From positions 37,000-100,999 of the forward strand of contig VZSF01001080.1 of assembly GCA_013398295.1 (NCBI GenBank): 64,000 nucleotides of DNA, given 5' to 3'. The DNA comes from Chionis minor. Taxonomy: Eukaryota; Chordata; Aves; Charadriiformes; Chionididae. A program made the position numbers and the translations under genes. Positions 42,901-56,630 of the stretch are shown one piece after another; position 1 is the stretch's first letter; each line of letters begins with the position of its first letter. The notes beneath the pieces are model-generated. The model searched no databases. It had not been told where the DNA came from and saw only the letters and a list, made by a program, of their open reading frames with translations.

Positions 42901-45900
42901 AGAGGCAGCCAAAGCAGGTAAGCTTGCTGAAATGAGCACCTAGAGATATAACACCATACAAATGAGCTGGATTCAATGTTATGTTAGTTTTAGAGAAAAG
43001 CCTTAACTTACCAGTAGCGATTATGTATCTATTGCATTGTAAGAAATCTGTTAAAAACATAGATTAGAGCTTGTACCTTTGTTTATGCTGCTAAGAGATG
43101 GATCTGGTTTTGCTCAGAAATATTTTCTAGCATCCAGTCAGTTCATACCTCTTCAGTGTGTGGTTGTAACTGCATTTTATCTCCCACCGCTTAAGTATCT
43201 TAGCAAATTTCCAGTTGCACTGACTTGATGTAATAGGATGTTTTTAACCTCTTGATTGAGAAGAGGCATTCTTATACACATGCATCATTTACCAGTCTTA
43301 CCTGGTGTTTTTCAGACCCAGTTCTCCAGTTCAGTATGTATGATGTTGGTAGTGTACATGGCGTGCAGTTAACTAGACAGACACTTTTTTTTTTTTTCCT
43401 GTGACAGGGTGGCTCTGTCTTACTGCTAACTGGTCCTCCTGGTTCTGGAAAGACTGCAACTATACAAATATTAGCAAAAGATCTAGGCATTCAGGTGCAA
43501 GAATGGACCAATCCAGTATCTTTAGACTTTACAAAAGAAGACTTAAGAAATATGTTTGGCCATGGTAAATATTTTGTTTTTTTCTTTTTTTTCCCTTCCA
43601 GTTACTTTTGTGATTTTTTTCATTCTGTATTTTTTATTTTTTTGTGTATGTCACATATGAAGTCAGATCCTTAATAAGAATCTTTTCCCTGCTTTTATCT
43701 GAAAAGGATTTTGTTTTTGTCTAATGTTTACTTCACAATAATTTGCAATTCAAATCAGTAGAGAGAGCTATGTAATAGCCTGGTTATCATCTGAGCTAAT
43801 TAAATAAAAACAGGTAAGTCTGTCTTCATCTGAGTCCTCAATGGAATTCTACCCTTTAAAAATTCTCTTGTATTTGTCATGTGTTTGCCAAAGGGCTTGG
43901 CTGCTGATGTTCAATGGCTACTGTCAGAAAATAGCATGGGTGGGTATTAGTTCTCGTGGGTGTTTATGTTCTACTTGGCATAATATATAGAATACATATT
44001 TTTAATTAGTTTTCTTTTTCAGACTCAAATTTTCATACGTTTCCGAGTCAGGCCCAAGCAGCTCTCTTTCAAGATTTTCTATTAAGAGCAAATAAGTATA
44101 ACAAACTTCAGATGCTTGGGGAGTCCTCAGAAAATGATAAAAAGCTTATTCTTATTGAAGTAAGTGAAAACTTGTGAAATCTTGTTTTGATAACAATACC
44201 TATTATTATAATATTGACATGCTAACTGGCTTCAGCTGGTGGATTGGTGTTGCAAAAAATTAGTCTGCTTTACTGCAGATGAGTTTTTTATTACTTTTTG
44301 GGTCTCTACAGCAGGCCAGAACAAAGTTCTACCTGTAGTTAAACTGTGTAAGCTAGTAGTCAGGCAGAAATTAGAGACTAGTTTGTGTACAGAAATAAGT
44401 AATAGAGTATCAAAAAGTAGATCAAAACAATATTGAAAAGTCATACCCATGTTTTTATATGATTAGCTTTATATATGTGTATAAACGGGAAGAGGGGACC
44501 CCCCCTCGTTCTTATTACTTAAGGATGCAGGAGAGTGTAGAAGATAGGTGAGAATTATTACAATCAGAAAGCATTTGAAATTTAGCATTCCGTGGTCTTA
44601 GGTGGGTGGTGTTATTTCGGGCAGAGATGTGAACTCTTGAGGGTTTGTAAGCTATAGTAGGAAGTACAAGAGAAGGCTTTGTTTTTACTTATTCATGAGT
44701 GTGTTTCAATAGCATTTTCTTTCTGAATGTTTCGTTTTCTCTGTCAGGAGTCTTAAAAGTTATGGTAGTGAAGTTTTCTGTAAACATTCATGAAAAAGAA
44801 TAGATGAGGTGAAAATTCTAGCTGAGTAATGTGATGCCCTGCAAAACTTAGGAAGCATAGTTTTCTGTGACTTCTCTGCATGAAGTCATTTCCTTGTGTA
44901 GGTCCTCTCATATCTCGAACAGTATCCTGCCCTCTTCCTCAGTGGAGCTGCAACCTTGAGTGTTTATCCTCTGAGTAAAACTCCATCTAGTAAGCAATGT
45001 GATCACCTAAGGCTTTTTCTTAGGAAACAAGGACAGGAAGAAAATATTTCTTTAGATAATTTTTTTTTCCATAATAAAAGAAAGACATACTTTTTTTTCT
45101 TTTTGTGTGGGTTTTTTTTTCCTCCTGGTTGTCTTCACTGTTAGCTGCGTTCAAATTTAGTTGAAAGCAGGCTTAGGAATTGTGTACCAACGTAGTGTGC
45201 CATAACAATCAGTCTGGGGGAGCGCGTATTTACATCTGAGTGTAATGACAGCAGTTCATTTGTTTTGAATAGGACATACCCAACCAATTCTATCGAGACC
45301 CTAGCAGTCTACATGAAATTCTCAGGTCAGTTGCAAATGAATTTTTCATGATTAGCTTTAGCCACTTGCAGTAAACTGGAGTTTGATTCTTATTATACTT
45401 GCTTATTTTTCAATTTAGGAGATTTGTACGTACAAGTAGATGTCCCCTTATATTTATAATCTCAGATAACTTCAGTGGAGACAGCAACCAGAGGTTACTC
45501 TTTCCAGCGGAAATACTAGAGGAATTGTGTATATCTAGTATTAGGTAAGATCTTTTATCTCATTAAAACTTGATCAAAATAAATGAGAAGTCAGAAACTA
45601 ATGAATTTTTTTTTAAATGAAATTCAACAGTTTCAAGCCTGTTGCACCAACAAATATGATGAAAGTTCTTAATCGAATAGCTGCAACAGAAGCTAGTATG
45701 GTAAGTTGTCAAAACTGATAACTTCTGTGCAGTGCTAGGACCAAAAAATTTCAGACTTCAATATCTGAAATACATTATTTATGTTTGTTACTGTATTTGT
45801 TTGATCTTTGAGAACAGACCCCCACGCCCCCCAAAAAACACCACCAGTCCCACCCAACAGAAAACAAGGAACAAACTGAAAAAGTATCTTGTTTTTAAGA

Positions 45901-48900
45901 TTAGTTCCACTTGATCCTTGTTCTAAGTCTTCAGGATTACTTCTGAAAATTCTTCTGCCTAGTGTAGAAAGTACACATGTGAAACAAATAATAGGAATAG
46001 AAGTAATTTTCACTGTATCCAGCAAGGCCAGAAGAGGCCACAAACCTAAATCCTGTGTTACTCCTGAACTATTTTGATTACAACCAAGTCTAATATTGAG
46101 TGACACCTTGCAAAGAATTACGTGCATTATTCTCTTTAATATTGCTATGTAAAATGTGGCAATGCGCTCAAACAGATTAAATGTTCTAATGTTAGCAATG
46201 TTACATGATTTGAGCACATAGTGGGTGCTCACGTAGTCTCTCTATGGTGTGTATTGGAGGTGGGTCGTGTGTATGAGAGGTGGGTCCCCAAATCCAGAAT
46301 AATATTCAAATGTTCCTTTTCCTACTTTTTCTTATTACTTTGAATGTTGCTTTTCCTTGTAGAACAGAGAAAAGAATTCGGCTCTTGATAGAACTTCTCT
46401 GGAGTTGCTTTGTAGAGGTTGTTCAGGTGATATAAGAAGTGCAATAAACAGTCTTCAGTTTTCTTCTATGAAAGGTAAATCCTGTGATTTTGTTAAGTGA
46501 ATGACATTTTGACCATTTCTGCTGTAAAGGTATTCTGTTCACTGCTGCAGCACAGCTAGGTGAGCTGTGCAAAACATTTTTGACAAGCTGCTCTGCAGCA
46601 GGAATAAAAAGGCACAAAGCTTGGTTTTCTAAGCTGGAATGAGTGTTACATGTAGTGTTAAAACCAACTAACATCAGCTATGTATCTGTTGATGTAATTT
46701 AATGAAATGCCCTCTTCTTGATGTCTTCACTTTTGGTGCGTGTGTACTGATGAAAATTGGTTGGTTTTTTTATACTTCTGCATGTCCTTATCTCTGCCCT
46801 TACAGCGTTTCTGAAATAGCCCATTGACTTTGTATACAGCATTTCTATAATAATTGATTTTGCTTTGGAGTTCCTACAGCTGTTGGTAAATTGAAAAACT
46901 GTGAGGTGGCAGGACCTACTGTGAAGCTATTGAATGCATCATAGAAAAACTTTGAAGTTCAGTGTTTTAGTGGTATTCAAAGTATTTGGCTGGTCAGTGG
47001 TCAAATCAAACTTAGTTTGGGATTACTTTGAATGTTCCAACATCAAAAGAAAACAGGACACTTACTGTCATGTCTTTTGTAAGCATTTGAAGTCAATAAT
47101 TGTTAAGAAACCAATGTATGTGGGTTACATAATCTATGGTTTTTAAAAGCGGTACTCTGGCATGTGTAGTTCATTCTAAGAACCATTAGATGGTGCCAGC
47201 TTTTAAATTCAACCTAGAAGTAAGGAAGTGGATTCAATGGTTGTCTTCTGCTGTATGTCATAAAGCTAGCAATGATCTTGGTGCTTTTACTCAATTTTCT
47301 CTCCCATCCACCTTGCAAATGGAAAATGTGCTTATGGAATACAGGATTAAATGTTGTTTCAAGTCCTCGTTTTAAGAGGAAGTGTTGTAGTTTTAGAGTA
47401 TATTGAAATTATCATAGCTGTGTTTGTTAAATTACCTGAGGGAGAGTCAAGTTTCTAGGTTTAACTTGGCAAACATGGAAACTAAATTCTACTGATGTTT
47501 TCTTCTAGTATACTGAGTTTGTATTGTTAATTAGAAAAATAAATAATTCTTCTCAGTAAAACCATTTTGATGATAACGCCATTAAGTTAATAAATAGTGT
47601 GTTGGGGATACTTGAGAAAAGTTTGCAGTAGCTCACTGCTGGATGCTAAGTAGCTTCTATGTACTGTAGAAGGGGTAAATAGTCTTAAAATTACCAGTTT
47701 GAGTAATTTTTAATAAATTACCTTGGAAATGTAAAAACACGAGAGCTATAAAGAGAACTTGGGAGGAAAAAAAAGGCATATGGCTTGACAGCTTCTGTAC
47801 ACGACATCTCAGAGTCATGTACTCATCATACCACACAGAACAGTCTCTTCTTGCATTTTCTCTACAGATTGAGAAGAGTTGCCTACATGTTGAATAGAAT
47901 TCTTTTAGTTTTTCAGGTATTTCAGTCAGATAAATAGTTGGCAGCCAGTGATATTTTGTAAATTTTGGAGAGACCTCACCTCCTTGTTGATCTCCTGAGA
48001 ATGCATTATTATATGTATGTATAACTTCTTTCTTCGCTTGTGTATGTGTGTAAACACAAGTGATAACATTCACTTCAGTATTAATGGGTAAAATGGATCC
48101 ATGGTAGTCGTGGGAGAAGAGAAAGGTAAATACTTAAATGATAAGTTATCTTAGTTTGATAAGGAACATTCATCTGCCACTAAATCAAATCGTGGGTGAA
48201 AATTTTTGAGTTTTAAATTAGAGTAGAAGAAGGGGTTTATTCCTGGGAGCTCAAAACATTGTGGAAGTTAGTAGGATGTTAGAAGAATCACCTAAATTAA
48301 AGGTTTCCTTGCTACCTTGTGTTTTAGTGAGGTATCACACAGATAATGCAAATAGAAGATAAATTAATAAGTGCACAGAATGTAATTGAAGTATAATTTA
48401 CATATATATGCACTTGGACTTTATAAAGAAGAAATTTTTAAGAAAGACACGTTGGGGATGCATTGGAACTAGAATGAATAAGCAAGAATGCTAGCTTTTT
48501 TTAAAGACAGATACTTATTCCAAAAAATGCTTGGCACCTTAGCTGTGGCTTAAGGGACAGAAGTGGAACGAAGCATGCTAGTTTAGGAGAATGGGTTGTC
48601 TTCCTAATAAATGAGTTTTTTCTTAGTGCCCCTATGTATATAACCTTTTCTATTCAGCAGTGGGTTTTTAAAATTTGTTTAGAGCATTAGCAGTAGCAAT
48701 ATAAAAGAAAACTTTTTTGGATTCACGTACTTTATCCTGATTGTCTTTTTGCTTTTGTTGGTAGACTGCTCATTGGAGAAGGAGTTTTGGTCAAGGAAGA
48801 AAAAGAGCTCCACACCAAAATGTGAAGTGGCAGGAGTATCTAAAGTAGGAAAGAAAAATAAATGTGATACTTCAGAAGACCAAGTGGTACAAGCTATTGG

Positions 48901-51900
48901 TGGCAAAGATGCTTCCATCTTTCTTTTCCATGCTCTGGGGAAAATAATTTACTGCAAAAGTAAGAAAGCTTTGACTTATTCTCCCTTTGAATGGGCAAAG
49001 CGTGTCAGCTGCTAATAGCTAGATTTGCTAAAGTAAGGCTTAGGATGATCTCTAATTTACATTTGGTTATTAATTACATTGTAAAAACAGCAATAAAAGT
49101 TTGTGGTAACTGAGATTGCAGCTGTGTGTATCTATTGGGTAAACAGATGTTTCATTAATATGTCCTACCTATATGTAATAAAATTACATGACTCTGGTTG
49201 CATTAGGTCCATGTGCTGTCATGCACACAAAGCTAGATAGATCAGCACTGCATTTTTGTATTGTACAAAATCAAGTTTTGCATTTGTGCAAAACTATACG
49301 TTGTTGTATGATTATGTTCTGTACTTATCCGTGTTCCTAAAAATTACAGAACAGTTCGGCAGCCTCATAGGTAGCACCTCCGTTATTTGTGTATGTGGGT
49401 TTGACTCCTCTACAGTCCTTTCCTCCGTGCTGTTTATCTCAACTCTTTGTTTCCCTTTAACAGACCTATGTGCTGTCTCATCTCTGACCTGGAAAACTCT
49501 TCCACTTCTCTGTTATACCCTATCTCCCTTTCCACCTCTCCAAAATACCATTCACCTTACTACTGAAAGGTCTACTTTTTACACACTCAGGTTCTGTAAA
49601 AGTACATCGGCTCCCCTTGTGTGGTTATAGTACTGTTTTTTTAACATTTAACAACTATAATTCGTAAGCATTTGGTACTTACGAAACAAGTACTATCTGC
49701 ACTCAGCTACATCAGGATCCATAATGCAATTGGCTGTCCACATTTCAGGAATAATCCACAACATCAGTTCCAGAATCAACTGAGGAGAAATAGTGAGATT
49801 ATTTAAATAATTAAATGACTTTTTTATATGAAGTATAATGTAACTAATTATGTGTTGTTGATTATATGATATTGACTGTATAATTAAGTACTTCATGCCT
49901 GCATCAAGAGCTTTCTGGGAACTGAAAATGGTGTAGTCTAGTTGGTGGTAGAGTTGACAGTTGCTAAAAATTATGCTTAATATATGCAAAAACTACTGTT
50001 CATGCAGTTACACATCTCTGCTTATGCTCTTGCCTAATTTTTAATATCTAATCTGAAATGAACCTTTTTTCTGGCTTTTTTCATTATGTGCAGAAATGTA
50101 ACAACATTTCTGATACTGAAAGACTAAAGATTGTAAAATCCTTTGTAGGAGAACCAGTGTCAGAATCGGAAATTCCTCAGCTGCCTGCTCACTTATCAGA
50201 ATACCATCGAGACACCTTGCTTATTCAGCCTGAGGTACATCTGCAATAACTGTTCAATTCCAGATTAGTTTGAAAAATCCAAAACAAAGCAACCCCTAAG
50301 TGATTGATGCAAATTCTCAAGCGCAGTGGTTTTGTCACTGCTCTTAATGTATCTGTCCTCCATCTGTCTGAGTTACAGAATAATTAACCTGGAAGGGACC
50401 TCTGGAGGCTAACTTTAAAGGTAGATTAGGTTCCCGGGCTCTTGATCTGTTGAGTTTTGAGTGTCTCCAGGAGCAGAGACTCTCTCACCTCATTGATGGA
50501 ATTGTGCTGGAAGGTGGACTTCCCTTGCTGCAGCCTGTGATTGTTACCTCTCATCCTTTCACTGTGCTTTGACGAGAGGAGTCCGAGTTCACCAGTCTGT
50601 TACCACCCATTAAGAGAGTTGAAGATGGCAGTGGCTTCTGTCCCTACGTCCCCACCATTTGCCTTCTCTGGGAGCAAACCAACCTCCCTTTTTGTACCTC
50701 CAAACCTCCCATTGCTTCATAGATCATGTGTGCCAGCTCTCTAACCATCTAAACGTATCGTAACTTTTATAGGAAGCTTTTTCCATATAGGCCATGTAAA
50801 ATTTGAACTTTTTTTTGTCCTAATAGGATATCGTGGACAAATCGCATATGTCTGGAAGCACATTTAATTTATACCTTCACCAGAACTACGTAGACTTTTT
50901 TTCCGATATAGATGATGTAGTGAGAGCCAGTGAATATTTGAGCACCGCTGATGTCCTTTGTAGTGATTGGAGCGTAAGTATCATCTTTTTACATGTGCAT
51001 ACTTTTTTTTTTAATACTCTAACATTGAGCTTCTAAGTTTTTTTCCAAGTGCTTATGAATGGTAGAAGGAAATTTTCTTACAATAAGAATTAAGCTATAT
51101 CACTTTAAACTTACAGTATAGGAGACAGTGAATTGTTTATGAATGCTAAAGTACATCAACTATAGAAGAGGTGTAGGTCCAACTTTTTTTCCAATTTCTG
51201 TCAGTATTTTGTTATAGTGGGTTATAGTGTATGTAAAATATTCTACAAAGTATTTTTAAGCAGAAAAAAATTATGCTGAAAACATGTTGGAGTCTGTATG
51301 CCTTTTCCCTGAGGTAACTGAGCTCGCTTTTTCATTCAGCTGCTTTGAGTACAAGTTTCACAGTAATCTAAACATTTTCTGGGCATGTCACGTCACTGCA
51401 GTTACAGATGGTAACTCTGTAGATGGTAACAGTTCACATGAGACACACCGTACAGAGACCTTGAGTTCACATAATGCCCAATTTCTCTCTTAGACACGGC
51501 TTGTGATGGAAAAATACAGTGCATCTGTGGCTACCCGAGGGGTGATACATTCAAATACATCCAGAGCCTTTGCCCACCACCAAGGAGGGATGGGGTTCCG
51601 GCCCTTACATAAACCGCAGTGGTTCTTTATCAATAAAAAGGTAAATGCTTGATTTTCTTTGTTTTGTTTTGTTTGCAAAGTATGACAATTGGGTAGTATA
51701 GATGAGATTTGCTTCCAATGCTAAACTTGTAAAATATCCTATTTTGATGTAAGCTACTTCTAAAAAGCACTTGCATGAAGAGTTACATTTTTATTCTTTT
51801 TTAATGGAAAAATAAATTGGAGGCCTCTGCAAAGTCTGATTCTTGTGTCCAAGTTGCCGAACTGTTGGGACGGTCTTAATCCTAAGTTAACGGAGACACA

Positions 51901-54900
51901 ATTAGTGTTGAAATAGTATAAAGTATTCCTAAAAGTAAGTTTAAGTTTTTGTGCAGTTAAAATCACATTAAACTGTTGTGTAAATGTAACAAAGTCGTGC
52001 TGTTATGTTTTATGTGTTTATCATAAATACCTTGTTTATGAGATACCAAAGCTCTTGGCATTTTCTTTTACATTTGAACTAATAATTATCTTGTATGTAA
52101 CAAAAAATACCGGCCTGGATGGGTACGGAATTCTATAATCAAGGGATACAAATTTTCTGAAAATGTTAATGGCCAGCCAAAGGCAAAAATGAAGGAATTG
52201 GCCATTTTAATGATCCATGTATTTTAACTCTGCTCATCTTTTTTTTTTTTTCCTGGTCTCATTTTTCACTAGCTTGTGTGTAGTCGTCTGTCAGGCAAGA
52301 AGAAAGTCTGTCTTTCGTGGTACGGAGTATCTACGTTCGGAATGATTTACCAGGTTTTTTTACTTGTCTTTCTTTTCCCCCCAAACTCTTACAGTATCAA
52401 GAAAATTGCCTTGCTGCAAAAACTCTCTTTTCAAGCTTCTGTTTACCACCAGAGTGTCTTCAGACAGAGCTATTGCCTTACCTTGCTATGTTAGCAAATC
52501 CAATGAGAAACCAAGGTAAGATGAGTAACTCTTGATCTTGAACTCTTTTTTTTGTAATTAAAGCATACCAAAAATTTTGCAACGCAGAATGTCAATACTA
52601 TCTGTGCTTTTGCCTCAGTAAAAAAAAATACTTATGGTGAATGTATACAGCTGATATCCAAAGATGCTTCTAGTAACATAGCCAAAATTAAAGCTGTCCT
52701 GTTAGGTTTGAAACAACATCAAGAACATTTTTAGAACTTATGTAACTGAAAGAATTAAAAGAAGTATCTCTCTTAGCAGAAGTGAGATGGATGCTTTGTA
52801 AATGTTTAAGATGGGGTCCTCATGTTGGAGTATTTGAAATAATTTTTCCCTTTTTTTTAATGCATGGATTTCTGGTATCTGTGTACTTTCGGATTTCTTC
52901 ATGTTACCCTCTCACTCAGTCTCTTAAGGTCCTTGAACAGTTTTTCTGTCTACTGGCATCCTTTCTCACCTGTCTAACTGGGTGGCATCAGCAAACTTGC
53001 TCATCTCACGCTTCAGCCCGTTTTTTCACAAGGTTACATTTAAGAATGTATTGGATAGCTCAGGTCCTAACATAGATCTCTGCAGAACTGCATTGGCAAC
53101 TTTTTTCCATTGCAAGAGTTAACTACTACCTCGTACTCCTCTCCTTGCTTCCTATTGGTTAATTATTTATAAAACTTTATTAATTAAGTTGTTCTGTTAG
53201 GCTTAGGGCTTCTTTTAAATCTACTGGAGGATTTGGTGAGAAGTCTTGCAAACCTGGTAGGCAATATTAACTGGATTTTCGTTGCTTACTGATCCCTTTC
53301 CAGTAACGTCAATGACTTAAAAGGCTTTAAAAAGCCTTTCCCAGCCAAAGTGTAAAAAAATCCAAGTTTGCAGTGCATTAAAAAAATGTGTAACCTGAGG
53401 TAATCCAATAGCAGACAGTTCATACGGGGAAAAATTGACTTTGTATGGTACATAATCCAGAAATTACTGTTTAGACAGCTGAGTTGCTTATGCTGTGTTA
53501 ATTACGTCTAATAAAAGGCTTCATGTCTTAATTAAGGCCTTGATATCAGGATGAATTCATTTTGTAGGCTATGGAGTAATAACTATATCATAAATACACA
53601 GTTGATGAATGTCAGGGATTTTTTTTGTATGTAGGTAATCTGTAAATACGGTAATGTAAACAGTTTGAAAAAAATAAATACATATATGCATATGCTAATA
53701 TATACAATAATACTTGAATAAGCTTATGAATTATTTATTTTCCAGTACGTTTAATTGTATGTGTGTTATTGTCTACCCAATATGATACTGGTGTTTTTTT
53801 TTCTCAGCTCAGATTGCTTTTATCCAAGATGTTGGGAGGCTACCGCTGAAAAGACATTTTGGGAGGTAAACTTGACTTCTCTCTTGTCTTAAAAGAACGT
53901 AAGACTTTCTTTCTAATATATTGAGGAAAAGAACCCTTTCATAGAGAAACACAGAGTCATAGAATCCTCTAGGTTGGAAGGGACCTTAAAGATCCTCGAG
54001 TCTAACCATCAACCTGACACTGCCAAAACCACCCCTAAACCACGTCCCTCAGCACCGCGTCTACCTGTCTTTTAAATACCTCCAGGGACGGTGATTCCAC
54101 CCCCTCCCTGGGCAGCCTGTTCCAATGCTTGACAACCCTTTTGGTGAAGAAATTTTTCCTAATATCCAATCTGAATTTTTCCTGGCGCAACTTGAGGCCA
54201 TTTCCTCTTGTCCTGTTGCTTATTACTTGGGAGAAGAGATCGACATCTTCAGTACACATCTGTGATGTGACATTTTCCCTCACTTGCAGCATGATAATTT
54301 TATATTTTTGACTGTTAACACTTTTTTCAATTCAAATCTATTTATCGTTACAATGGTAGTAGCAACATTTTTACTGTAGTCTTGCTTTTAATCCTTGTTT
54401 AGTTTTCTTTTCCATTGTATCTAATATTAGCTCTGTCCTAGACGTAGCTATGTTTCTCCAATGTGTGATCTGAATAAAATATTTTTTTACAATCAAAAAG
54501 TTTATATGAGAATAAAACTGAATTGATGCAAAGAGTATAGTGCGCTTTGCCTATTGTTTATCATTACACAAAACATGGCATCTGGAAGTTTGGTAGAACA
54601 TTTTGTGTTCACATGCATGTTAGAGGTGTAAGAAAGAAAGTATAATGGGGAATTATTCTGATTTCCTTTGAAGCAGTTCTATATTTATGAAACTACAAAA
54701 TATTTTAATGAGTGCTTCCTCTGAAGTTATGCCATTAATTTTGTCTGCAGCATACCTTTAAATACCGATAAAAATTTTGTATCTGTATTAGTAAGCTGGG
54801 TGTATGTCATTTTGACTTTTATCTGAGGGGTGACTTTCTCCTGGAAATACAGTAATCCTTTTTCATTTGTTCACTATTTTGGAAAGGAAGTATGGAGAAA

Positions 54901-56092
54901 TGTAGGTATTTTAGTGAGCATTTGCTTCCCTCAGGAATCCTAATTGAAAATAATTTATTTTGTTTTACTAAGCAGTCTTTCAATAATTTAAGTGCAGCTG
55001 TTTCAACGGAAATAAGAATACTTTAGTTATTTTCTGTTATTTATTAATGGAGTGGGAATGGTGTTGGAGTAAGAAAGCTAGCAGCAAGGAGAGTGCATAG
55101 TATTTGATCAGCTGGAATTGGTGTCAGGGTGTGTTTTTGTCAATAATTGTGTAAGTTTTTAGTATTCCCATGTAAAGTGGGAAAGATCATAAAGATGCTG
55201 ATACAGAGATGCTAGAAAGATTGGGAAGTCCAAATAGTAAAAGAAATTTAAAAATATAAAAAGATTTCCTTTCCATTTCTTGTTTTTGTTTAAAATTTGC
55301 CTGTTTCAAGTCAAATTGTTTCCTGTCGTAAGGGAACGCAGTTTTGCTTGGGAAGAGTCTAACGTACCGCAGGCTATTGTCAGCAAGTGAATTGTTAGCA
55401 GCTCACATGCGTGAGGAAAGCAAAGCCACTGTCACCACGAGGAACGATGGGTACTAGGGAGTGACGGAGCGCAAGGATCGTCTGGTATTTTGCTGGTGCG
55501 GTGGTTTGAGGAGATGTAGCGCAGTCCTTTCCCCGAGAGGAGCTCCTGTGTCTTCTGCAGGCTGTCACATGAGCTGCACGGTGTTGAGGTCTGGGCACAG
55601 AAGGTGTGCACAGAGCTGTAAAATCATCATACTGTGTATAGCTTGAATTAACTGTGACCGATGGGTGGTATTACTGCCAGAAAATGTGAAAGCTCTTAAA
55701 AGCACCAGTGAAGAAGGGTGAGCCATGCAGTACCTGGGCAGCCTTTCCTGTTGCAGCTTCTGTGTGAGAGAGCAGGAGGTGGGTTTTTTTGTGGTAACTC
55801 ACTATTGCAATGACGATTTTACAGGTTAAAGCTTGAAACACTTAGTGACAAAGATCCGGGGATACCAGACTTATTTGTTAACTCCGAGGGGGACTGTGCT
55901 GATGTGCATGCTACGGAGATGGCCGCACAGATGGAGAAAAACAGAGAGAATGAGAATGAATCGGATGGATTCCCTCTGTCCTCCAGCCAGTGCAGTGGAA
56001 GTGAACTACCTTGCAGTCAGCCTCAGCCTGTTGCAGTTCAAGCAATTATGGAGGAAGACGAATTAAAAATAGAGGAATACGATAGTGACTGA
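39993..56092 (+). CDS. RAD17: RAD17 checkpoint clamp loader
   Basis: RAD17 replaces RFC1 in the alternative clamp loader that places the RAD9-HUS1-RAD1 ring on damaged DNA for ATR signalling (family knowledge). Exons: 39993-40034, 41390-41692, 42834-42917, 43408-43564, 44023-44159, 45273-45325, 45419-45544, 45631-45700, 46363-46474, 48765-48959, 50149-50234, 50827-50973, 51494-51640, 52395-52515, 53808-53865, 55825-56092. Phases are consistent, giving about 701 aa (human 681). Motifs: [25 protein letters not shown]; Walker A GPPGSGKT (about 152-159); Walker B-like LILIEDIPN (about 237-245); [17 protein letters not shown] (sensor-2 type); FNLYLHQNY. The C-terminus has two SQ sites (SSSQCSG and PCSQPQP) matching the human ATR/ATM phosphosites, and an acidic end EEYDSD. 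The start is the ATG in the CpG island; its 14 codons end in phase 0 at GTAGGC, the same length as the human first exon, though the residues differ. The frame stays open upstream to an ATG at 39738, so a longer N-terminus is possible. Confidence 0.96.
41520..41567 (+). repeat. RAD17: 24-bp tandem duplication inside RAD17 exon 2
   Basis: Two perfect 24-bp units (41520-41543 and 41544-41567) encode SVPESSKT twice, in the poorly conserved linker before the EPWVD motif (about residues 58-73). The duplication is in frame and accounts for 8 of the residues by which this protein exceeds the human one. Perfect identity implies a recent origin. Confidence 0.92.
45735..46232. other. Non-coding RAD17 intron segment, antisense open frame only
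   Basis: A 165-codon open frame on the minus strand lies wholly in the RAD17 intron after exon 8. It matches no family I know and has no splice or promoter context. I treat it as chance. Confidence 0.4.
50372..50755 (-). mobile_element. CR1-type LINE remnant
   Basis: An antisense CR1-like 3' region in a RAD17 intron. On the plus strand it reads as the reverse complement of the CR1 end (ACCTGGAAGGGACCTCTGG, then the reversed GTCTCCAGG and TTGTTACC blocks). It is divergent and lacks the clean 3' tail. Confidence 0.7.
52915..53175 (-). mobile_element. Degenerate CR1 internal fragment
   Basis: Contains the characteristic antisense CR1 text GGTGGCATCAGCAAACTTGCT followed by a damaged version of the 'aggtcct...gatctctg' block. 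It is very divergent, sits in the RAD17 intron after exon 14, and is old. Confidence 0.6.
53957..54290 (-). mobile_element. CR1 LINE 3' fragment
   Basis: The antisense copy begins with the reversed CR1 tail (TCATAGAATCCTCTAGGTTGG) and continues through the 3' UTR into a still-open ORF2 C-terminus on the minus strand (54292-54035; blocks [35 protein letters not shown]). It lies in the last RAD17 intron. Confidence 0.93.
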
Positions 56093-56624
56093 GTACAACA
56101 TCATACCAACCAATGGCTTGCCTGAAAAGATTGATACGCTACACAGGTCCTTGCTAAAGATGGTATGATCCGCACAAGAGTACTGCTTTGGCCTCCTAGC
56201 CCACCGCAGTAGCCAAGTCTAAACGTACTGTGTGAGCATTGAGACAATTCTCAACTGCGTCTTAACTTTGCAGGGTCAGACCTGAGTTGAATACTAAATT
56301 ACAAGCTATTTCCTACCTCTCCTGAGCCATGAAATAATCTATATTGATAAAAAGAGAGTAATAAAAGATGACAAACAAGTTTGGAAGAGACTGTAGATAA
56401 GCAGTGTCACTCTTAAGTTATTTTTATTTTTTACACATTTTAATTTACTTTGCAATTGTATAGTGTGTTTCCTATGTGAGTACACATCTGATAAGTTGTC
56501 AGCATTTGAAGGTTTTATTAAGATGTATACCTTCAAAAAAATTGCTGTTTGGAAGCCTGGCCCTTCTGAAAGGAGAGACTGAAGTGTACGTGTAAAAAGT
56601 TTGATATCCCATACTGATGATGTA

Positions 56625-56630
56625 AATAAA
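56625..56630 (+). terminator. RAD17: RAD17 polyadenylation signal
   Basis: A canonical AATAAA 533 bases after the RAD17 stop. A second AATAAA at 56360-56365 offers a shorter 3' UTR. Confidence 0.6.

Noticed and set aside
45735..46232. 165-codon antisense frame in a RAD17 intron
   Set aside because: No recognisable similarity and no promoter or splice signals; kept only as a note.
50058..50148. Extension of RAD17 exon 11 upstream ([17 protein letters not shown])
   Set aside because: The frame is open, but joining to exon 10 (phase 1) gives an immediate stop; the acceptor at 50148 restores phase and the human residue count.
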